Shown here in pieces: positions 57,826-64,000 of a DNA stretch of 64,000 nucleotides. The notes beneath the pieces are model-generated. The model searched no databases and had not been told where the DNA came from. It saw only the letters and a program-made list of their open reading frames with translations. This DNA is from Cololabis saira (Eukaryota > Chordata > Actinopteri > Beloniformes > Belonidae), in NCBI RefSeq assembly GCF_033807715.1, contig NC_084597.1, forward strand, positions 8,023,369-8,087,368, written 5' to 3'. The position numbers were made by a program, and so were the translations under genes. Each line of letters starts with the position of its first letter. The stretch's first letter is position 1.

Positions 57826-59051
57826 GTCACTGCGCGCTGGCCCCACAACCCCACGGCGGGCGCCCGGCATGGCTCCGGGGCGCATAGCCTGTTACCGGGG
57901 ATCAAACCGTCAGATTTCGCTGAAAATCTCGGAGGGTGAAGCTGATCCAGCCTGGGACGTACCCCAGAAATCCCTGCTCCCAAAGCAGCCGGGAACCTGG
58001 ATAATTTAGTCGGACGGACCCCGCTTTGGTAACCAGGAAGTAGGCTGGAGCAGCGCGCATCGTCGGTTACCGGGGATCAAACCGACAGATTTGGCTGAAA
58101 ATCTCGGAGGGTGAAGCTGATCCGACCTGGGACAGACCCCCGAGGACCCAGCTCCCAAACCACCCGGGAACCTGGATGATTTAACCCGGATCTGCTCCGC
58201 TGCGGCGCCGCGTCCGACTGGCTGAAGGAAGGACCGCTCCAGCAGCGGAGAGATCTGGTTGTGGGCGTGGTTTCAGCAGCGGAGGCCAAACCTCTGCGCC
58301 TAGGGTGACGTCACCATAGGCGCAGATTTTAATCGGCTCAAAAAAAACCACGTGACACCGGGGGATACTGTAAGGCGGGGGTCACAGACCTTGCATAAAT
58401 TCATGGTATTTTGTCTCCCCTGTGCTGGCAGGGTGAGGGGAGACCACTTTATATATGTTAAAACAAGAAAAAACGTGTGTCCCCTTTAAAGCTTGCTCAA
58501 TAGCAATTTTCAAAACATAAGTTATGCTGAGCAACCCTTTCAAAGAAATCCTACCTGTACAGTCATTTTCTAATCACAGCAACATCCATGTTAACATTTG
58601 CTGTGTTGTCTGACGCCTCGTGGGTTTTTTTTTTCTAGTTTCTCTGAACCTTTGAAGGACTGCTCTTGGGATGACCAAGCCATGCCTTACATCCTGAGTG
58701 GCTTGGCAGCAGTCTTCCCATTTGTGAACAATCCACTTCCTACAGTGAAAGACTCTTGACTCTCAGACTGGTTTCCGGTAACAATTACTTCACTGATCCA
58801 CCTTAACATTATTTCAACACACGCCTGAATGCATCAGAACATTAAATGTCAAAATGTCTACTTTTAAAGAATCACTTAATCACTTAATCAAATACATTTG
58901 ATTAGAAATGGCTGGTTACTTTCCCTCCTAATACGCGTGTAACCAGCAAAGATGTACTCAGTGTTTCCTAAATAAATAATGACATGGATTTCACCATGTA
59001 ACATTGTTTGTAATAACTGTAGAGTTTGTTGTATTTTCACAGCGTTCTTAC

Positions 59052-59377
59052 CGTGCCCTCAGGATCCACCAGCAGTAGGTGTTTGGCAAGTCCATTGTGC
59101 ACGCCTGTCAGGACGTAAGACCCTGGATTGGTGGTGCTCTTACGAACTAGAAAGTCCCCATCGTTTTTCAGTAGTTTTTCAGCATCTCTGCGGCTCATTT
59201 CGCCATGGTACCATGACTGGCCCTCCAATTCCTCCTGTGCGCGGAAGGCCAATGATCGCACGAGCAGAGGACTTGAGTTGTCCATGGACGCTGCCTTTTG
59301 GAGATTTGACACCTGGGTCTGGAATTGTCCCTGGGATGGAGGTTGGGACTGGGACTGGATGGCATCCTCAAAGGGCT
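59052..59377 (-). CDS. shc3: shc3 penultimate coding exon (CH1 end and SH2 N-terminal part)
   Basis: The exon starts after the acceptor TGCCAG (AG at 59379-59378) with the second base of a Glu codon. It runs [11 protein letters not shown] (the PFEDAL motif that ends the CH1 region in SHC proteins), a Ser/Gln-rich linker, then the SH2 domain: [16 protein letters not shown] (helix A), [17 protein letters not shown] (FLVR arginine that holds the phosphate) and [11 protein letters not shown]. The donor is ACG/GTAAGA at 59051. Length is 326 bases, ending on a codon boundary to match the phase-0 exon at 54612. KSTTNPGS and the WYxGEMSR wording are SHC3-like. Upstream exons (PTB, CH1) are not visible to 64 kb. 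Confidence 0.93.
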
Positions 59378-59379
59378 CT

Positions 59380-60241
59380 GGCACCGATGAAGTCAAGAGA
59401 GGAGAAATGAGTACAGTAAATCAAAATTGGCTATAATATTGTGAAAATAATAAAATAAAAGTTTGTTCCGCTAACTGTTGGCTACCATTGGTGCCAGCCA
59501 AGAGTAAAATGTGAATTGATCTATGATCAGTTTGATTTTGCGTGTGCTAAAAAGCCAGTAGAGAACTACATCAATCCATCACTGCATGTGACTGTACGTC
59601 CACACTGGAGCTTTGCTTCTTCTTCTGCTTTAAATATAAGAGTTCTGGTTTAAAAACAGAAGTTATTTTCACAATTTATTTCCAAATGGAGCTAGAGGCC
59701 CGATTTACTCTTAGGAGACCACTGAACTTGAATGAAGCACCTAATAACGTACAAAAACAACAACAGATATGCAGGACAGTGGTCATTGTTTCAGAATTAT
59801 AAGAAAGCCTGTTGCCATCACAGCATGATGCTTTTTACATTGTTGTCTCAAAGATATGTCCTCTACGAGCAAAATTTAAAGAAATAGACCGACCAATAAT
59901 ACAGTCTAATCTTGACCATACACTAGAAGACTCTGCAAGAAGTTAAGAAAAGTTTAAAAAGACTTTTAAAAACCAGACCCAGGTATGGGCTCGCCGTGCT
60001 AACCCTAACCCTAACCCTGGGTGCTGCTGGGCTTTGCCAAGCCTCCAGGGGGAGATGGGATTGGTGAGAAAATGGTTGTCAATGTCTTTGTCAGTAAGTG
60101 TATGTTAGTGTATCTGTATAAATGGGTGTCTGTTGTCTAGCCTGGGTTTGGGACTCTTTGCTGCTCACTCACCTACAGTACATACTCACCACACAGTTTC
60201 TGGGACCGATAATGCTAGTAACCTAGTCCTGATTTAGAGAC
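59380..60241 (-). other. shc3 intron sequence
   Basis: Unique AT-rich DNA upstream of the SH2 exon. No further SHC exon (no YVN-type GRB2 site or PTB motif) is seen in this stretch. Confidence 0.6.
60000..60017. repeat. Short telomere-like repeat (TAACCC)3
   Basis: Three perfect TAACCC hexamers followed by TGGG. Too short to be a telomere; a small interstitial repeat. Confidence 0.8.
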
Positions 60242-60244
60242 CTG

Positions 60245-61577
60245 GGGCCTCATTTAAAATGGGCTGCGTAGGATTCATACTAAAAGTGCACGTACACCCG
60301 AAAATGCCGGGCGCAAAAAAAAATCCGGATCAATAAAACCAGGTGCACGCACACTTCCACGCAATGTTCGCTTTATAAATCACAGTCCAGCTGGAAGGCT
60401 GCGCAGCTGAATCCGCCTCATATCCCGCCCTCTACACGCCCACTTTTACCATAAATGCATATGAATGAGCCTACTGAGCATGCGCAGTGGCTTCCTGCAG
60501 CCTGTCTGGCGTCAGAATGAATGAAAGGTCGTCCAGCCACCGTGACACTGACTTTCACGGAGACTTAGATCTAGATGTTGTAGATGATGTGGAGGACAGG
60601 AAAACCACATTATTTGGTGGTCACAGTAAAAGTTAGAATAAGTATATAGTATACAATAAAATAAAGCGAGTGAGTGGCAGCACGCCGTTGCTGCCCGTTA
60701 GTGCCACAACGCAATTACCACTGGGGACAGGGGGGGACATGTCCCCCCCCACTTTTCAAAATCATGTATTTGTCCCCCCCACTTTACAGTTTAAAAACTA
60801 ACGGTAGGCTCAGCCTGTGATTGCAAATCCTCAAGACTGTCTGTGCGAAAGCGATGCGAAGACGGGACGGGACCCGCTCCCCCTCCTCCCCTCAGAGCTG
60901 CTCAGGGCTGATTTATGGTTCTGCGTCACACCAACGCGGAGCCTTCGGCGTAGGTTACGCGGCGACACGCACCCTACACCGTACCCTACGGCGTAGGCTC
61001 TGCGTTGGTGTAACGCAGAACCATAATTCAGGCTTAAAAGTAAACACAACATGCAAGCACCCGGCATGACAGGCAGATACACACGGGGAAAAGAGACTAT
61101 TTATTTCATTTTTATTTTGTTTAAAACTTTATCCTTATGAATGCAATTGTTATATAGTCCAACCTTATTTTAATCAGAACACTTTCTTTTTTCCTCTTCG
61201 GCTCGGATCTATGATGGTGCCGGCTTGGGTGTAAATGGATCTGTAAGTCTGATATGTGATGACATTGACTATGTTTACATGCAGTCCACATTCGTGTTAT
61301 TGCCAATCTTCGCGTTTTAAAGTGGTTGTTGAGTGCATGTGGACGCAGTCACTGGGGGTATGACAACATGTATCTGGCTGCATTTCACCACCTCACCGCA
61401 TGCGTCGCCAGTTCCCCATATCTTAAGTAGATTCTTACGGGACGGTGAGGGTTGCCGTAGGGATCCGCAGATTTTTCGGATAGTTTTTTCCTTTTAGATC
61501 CGAGGCTTTGCGTAGATGGCGGCTTCCGCAACTTTCAGGCGCTTTTTCTGCGCAAGCAAGCTTTATAGATGAGGCCC
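60245..61577. mobile_element. Harbinger-like element, 1.3 kb, TSD CTG
   Basis: GGGCCTCATTTAAAA at the left, CTTTATAGATGAGGCCC at the right, each side flanked by CTG (60242-60244, 61578-61580). A 3-bp duplication suggests PIF/Harbinger, though three bases can match by chance. Nested inside are a palindromic GC-rich MITE (60905-61036) and a C-rich palindrome 'gggggggacatgtccccccc' (60730-60750). A relative's end lies at 48615. Confidence 0.6.
60905..61036. mobile_element. Palindromic GC-rich MITE (copy 4)
   Basis: 'ggctgatttatggttctgcg' mirrored by 'cgcagaaccataattcaggc'. Same family as 57010. The opposed ORFs over it (60821-61069, 61082-60831) are mirror translations of the hairpin. Confidence 0.82.
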
Positions 61578-61580
61578 CTG

Positions 61581-62557
61581 GACTGGTTGCTGTTTGTGTC
61601 TCTGCCTGTTCCGTTTCTGTTTGTTTGTTTTCTCTCTTGCAGATTCCAAAGGTTTGTGCACCCGTTGTAAGTTTTCCTGTTTTTCTCTCATTTCAGACTT
61701 GCAGGGATGACACAACCCCCCGCCCTTTCCCCTTCATATGTAAAAAAAAAAAAAAAAAAGCTTCATACAATGATGAGAAAACTGGCTTATACGCTTATGG
61801 CCTATTGTTGCTGGTACCTTTGTGTGCTAAAAAAAAAAAGAAGATTTTTAAAAGACTAACATATCCCTGTCACTTCTAAAAACCTTGAAATCAGTTGCAA
61901 AGTCGTGGAGTGTAAGGTCAGCATCAGTGGAACAGTTTCTTGATCTAACACAGGAGCTCAGGTGAGGATAAACCTGATGTTTTGACTTCATATTCATCTC
62001 TGAGACGTGCAGCATCTCTTATTGTGAGCCTGTCTGCTTTGCAAAATATTAAAAGAGATACAGTATATTCTGCCTTTTATTCCAAAAGTGATTTCCTAAG
62101 GTCTTAATTAAATGTCTCTAACATACTTTGGTCAAAACACGACAGAGATGCAGCACAACAGCTATGTTTTCAACATGTATTCACAGCTCTGTTCATTTTG
62201 TGGGGTTTTGTTTGTATCTTCTGAGATCAGTATTAAAGCTTTGAGCTATCCAGTCCAGAAGACCTGTGCATGCTGTATGAGGTGACATCACCTGGAAGCT
62301 CTTGTCAGGGTCTGTGATGTTACTGAAAATCTGAAGAGCTCATTTAATAACATACCTTTGGATCCAAAACTAAGTTACAGGGTTGTGTTTTGTCAATATT
62401 TTGAAATTGATGGTTACATTACACACCCAAATATCTGCTCTCAAGCACAGAAAAAGTATTTTTCTTAATAATTATGTCTCCTTTAAAAATATTTTGTACA
62501 TACTAAATAAAATCAGTTTGTTAATACAATCTAGACACATAATATCATATTCATATA
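61581..62557. other. shc3 intron or upstream sequence, nothing recognised
   Basis: T-rich and A-rich tracts (61741-61759, 61830-61842) but no exon, no transposon terminus and no repeat recognised. Confidence 0.4.
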
Positions 62558-62635
62558 CAGTACAGACCAAAAGTTTGGACACTCCTTCTTATTCAAACAA
62601 ATGGGGAAGTGTGTCCAAACATTTGGTCTGTATTG
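62558..62635. mobile_element. 78-bp palindromic Tc1-type mini-element
   Basis: CAGTACAGACCAAAAGTTTG and CAAACATTTGGTCTGTATTG with TA on both sides (62556-62557, 62636-62637). Sister of 35557-35638. Confidence 0.88.
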
Positions 62636-62757
62636 TATATCATATCATGTATATCATACATGAGGTCTTAAAGTTGTTTTAACTGTAGAAAAAAGGAATG
62701 TATTTGCAAATTATGTTTAAAGCTCATAAAAAAACTTTACCAATCAACATTCAGAAA

Positions 62758-63213
62758 AGATTTGAAAAAAGAGAAAGCAAGTATAAGTTAAAAGGAACAG
62801 AGATTTTAAAAAAACCAAGATGCAGGACAAAATTGATGTAACGTTGTGTTTCTGTGAAAGGAATCAGTTTATGGAACAAGAAAGAAAACAAAGAATCCAA
62901 ATCAAACATTACATTCAAAAGAACAATTAAAGCCTGTATGTTAAGTAAATATAATGAAATATGTTAGTTAAGTTTGATTGACATACCCATGGACGGCAGT
63001 AATTTTATTTTATTTTAGTTTTTTATTCACTTTTTTTAATTTTTAATTTGTTATTTGTGAAGTTATTTCTTGGAAAAAGGGGCAGATCAGATAAGATTCT
63101 TCTTCTTTCTGCTCCCTTTTCATTCACAATTTAAGAACATTTGTATTTTTATTGAATTGTTTTATTTTTTTGAATGAAATAAAGAATAAATGAAATAAAG
63201 AATAAATTAATTT
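62758..63213 (+). pseudogene. LINE C-terminal ORF remnant and 3' UTR (5'-truncated)
   Basis: The plus strand from about 62815 reads (with one in-frame stop) CVSVKGISLWNKKENKE and TFKRTIKACMLSKYNE, ending in TAG at 62965-62967. This is the C-terminal tail typical of fish non-LTR retrotransposon polymerases. It is followed by a 3' UTR ('aaggggcagatcagataaga') and a tail of repeated GAATAAA/TGAAATAAA to 63213. The clade (L2-like or Rex-like) is not certain. Everything upstream of the tail is missing. Confidence 0.75.
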
Positions 63214-63733
63214 TGTTTCCACCGCTGGGTGTTTATAATACTACACAGAAGACAAAGACACCTAAAAAAACCCAATTCCTTTTGCATGGCATCGCTGACT
63301 GCTCATATGTAATTTGTGTCATGCAGTCACACGTGAATAAACACGCATGATCTGTGTGTAATAATAGCAAAGCCAACGCTGGAACTGAAAGGAGGAGAAT
63401 GTAAAGCCATACACTATCATTAGTGCCATCGTCTTCTTGCCTTTGTGCTGACATAATTTAAGTATAAAGGTACACTAAAGTCAAAGAAGAAAAAGCTGGG
63501 AAATCTCTATAATTAAGAACTCCGATTTTAAAGAGCAATTAAAAAGATAAGGAAGCTATAATATAAAAATACTTCTTGCATCTTGCATGAAATTCAGACG
63601 TAGAGGAGTAACCTCAATGTTTTACTTATTTTCTGAACTTATTGTTATTTCTGTTTTACTTGTTCATATTTACGTTATATATCATTTGCATGTTCGGAAT
63701 AAATCACTAACTAACTGCATTTTTTTCTATATC
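63214..63733. other. Non-coding stretch, possible LINE tail
   Basis: 'gcatgttcggaataaatcac' (63688-63707) resembles the 3' tail of an L2-type LINE. The ORF 63454-63233 (minus) has a hydrophobic stretch but no family resemblance or splice context. Confidence 0.35.
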
Positions 63734-64000
63734 CAGTATTCGAGTTGAGGGGGGATGAGGGAGGATGACATCCCCCCTGAAATAAAAACGGTCCAAATCA
63801 TCCCCCCTGTAAAACTGCCATCCCCCCTTTCCATCCCTTATGTATTTTCATCAATGAATGTGGTTTTACTGCTATTTCAACATTTAGAGTCATCACCAAA
63901 GAAATAACAACTTATTTGACCATTTTCACCTGTTTCAAGTAAATTTTCACTTGAAATAAGTAGAAAAATCTGCCAGTGGGACAAAATGTATCTTCTTATT
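63734..64000. mobile_element. hAT-type MITE, cut by the window end
   Basis: CAGTATTCGAGTTGAGGGGG and following text are an inverted copy of 41700-42058 (same 'cccccctgtaaaactgccat' and 'tttcaagtaaattttcactt' phrases). The other terminus lies outside the window. Confidence 0.85.

Larger units (their letters stand above)
56611..58485. mobile_element. TTAA-target element, 1.9 kb, with nested insertions
   Basis: AGGGGACATATTATGGC to GTGTCCCCT with TTAA on both sides (56607-56610, 58486-58489). Same family as 49523-50006 but enlarged by a second element (56842-57485), two palindromic MITEs, and a duplicated GC-rich segment ('ggggatcaaaccg' near 57897 and 58073). ORFs within are not recognisable. 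Confidence 0.82.
54613..59051 (-). other. shc3 intron, 4.4 kb, mostly transposons
   Basis: Bounded by a GTAAGA donor (59051-59046) and the CAAAG acceptor at 54613. At least 3.1 of 4.4 kb are hAT and TTAA elements. Non-transposon parts (55318-55930 and 58490-59045) show no recognised exon. A short phrase at 58640-58770 ('gactgctcttgggatgacca') looks like an old repeat fragment. Confidence 0.8.

Noticed and set aside
60000..60017. Telomere repeat suggesting a chromosome end
   Set aside because: Only three hexamers, embedded in ordinary intronic sequence.
63233..63454. 73-codon minus ORF with a membrane-like segment
   Set aside because: No family resemblance, no splice sites and AT-rich flanks; likely chance.

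Overview
The window looks like teleost fish nuclear DNA. Evidence is a split, intron-containing vertebrate gene, dense short hAT, Tc1/mariner and TTAA-target transposons with fish-type termini, degenerate Ty3/Gypsy retrotransposons, LINE 3' ends and many micro- and minisatellites. There are no bacterial operons, rRNAs or CRISPR arrays. All assignments come from reading the sequence; no database search was run.

Only one protein-coding gene is convincing: the 3' end of an SHC-family adaptor, best matched to shc3, on the minus strand. An exon at 59052-59377 carries the end of the CH1 linker and most of the SH2 domain. It splices in phase 0 over a 4.4-kb, transposon-filled intron to the last coding exon at 54484-54612, which completes the SH2 domain and ends in TAA. 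The longer ORF in another frame of that last exon (54366-54590) is a shadow. Upstream shc3 exons are not visible and probably lie beyond 64 kb. The 3' UTR runs leftwards from 54483, perhaps as far as 51.65 kb.

Region by region: 1-8.3 kb is non-coding DNA with hAT MITEs, a mariner MITE and two copies of a fold-back element with 6-bp target duplications. 8.3-17.6 kb is a wrecked minus-strand Gypsy element (LTR, RNase H, RT, gag) with no integrase visible. Its RT is split by a 3.1-kb hAT element that itself carries a 2.2-kb near-perfect palindrome. Its gag/5' half is scrambled with a 440-bp repeated module. 17.8-20.5 kb is satellite DNA (22-bp unit). 20.6-21.5 kb is the 5' end of a second Gypsy element (gag start, proline-type primer site, LTR). 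21.5-35.1 kb is a tandem array of about eight 1.6-1.9-kb units, each containing one hAT element nested in another, with the same target duplications in every unit. 35.9-40.8 kb is a block bounded by hAT-like termini and filled with three minisatellites; one, a 41-bp unit, is derived from the end of a mariner MITE lying next to it. Just to its right, at 40.9-41.14 kb, is an orphan promoter-like segment (heat-shock element, CRE, TATA, exon with splice donor). 41-54 kb and 54.6-64 kb are unique DNA with many separate transposon insertions, most with exact target duplications.

Most of the window is therefore a transposon and satellite accumulation zone downstream of shc3. The nesting gives a clear relative history. 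Transposons inserted first, were copied by tandem duplication, and in at least two places the ends of a transposon became the unit of a satellite.
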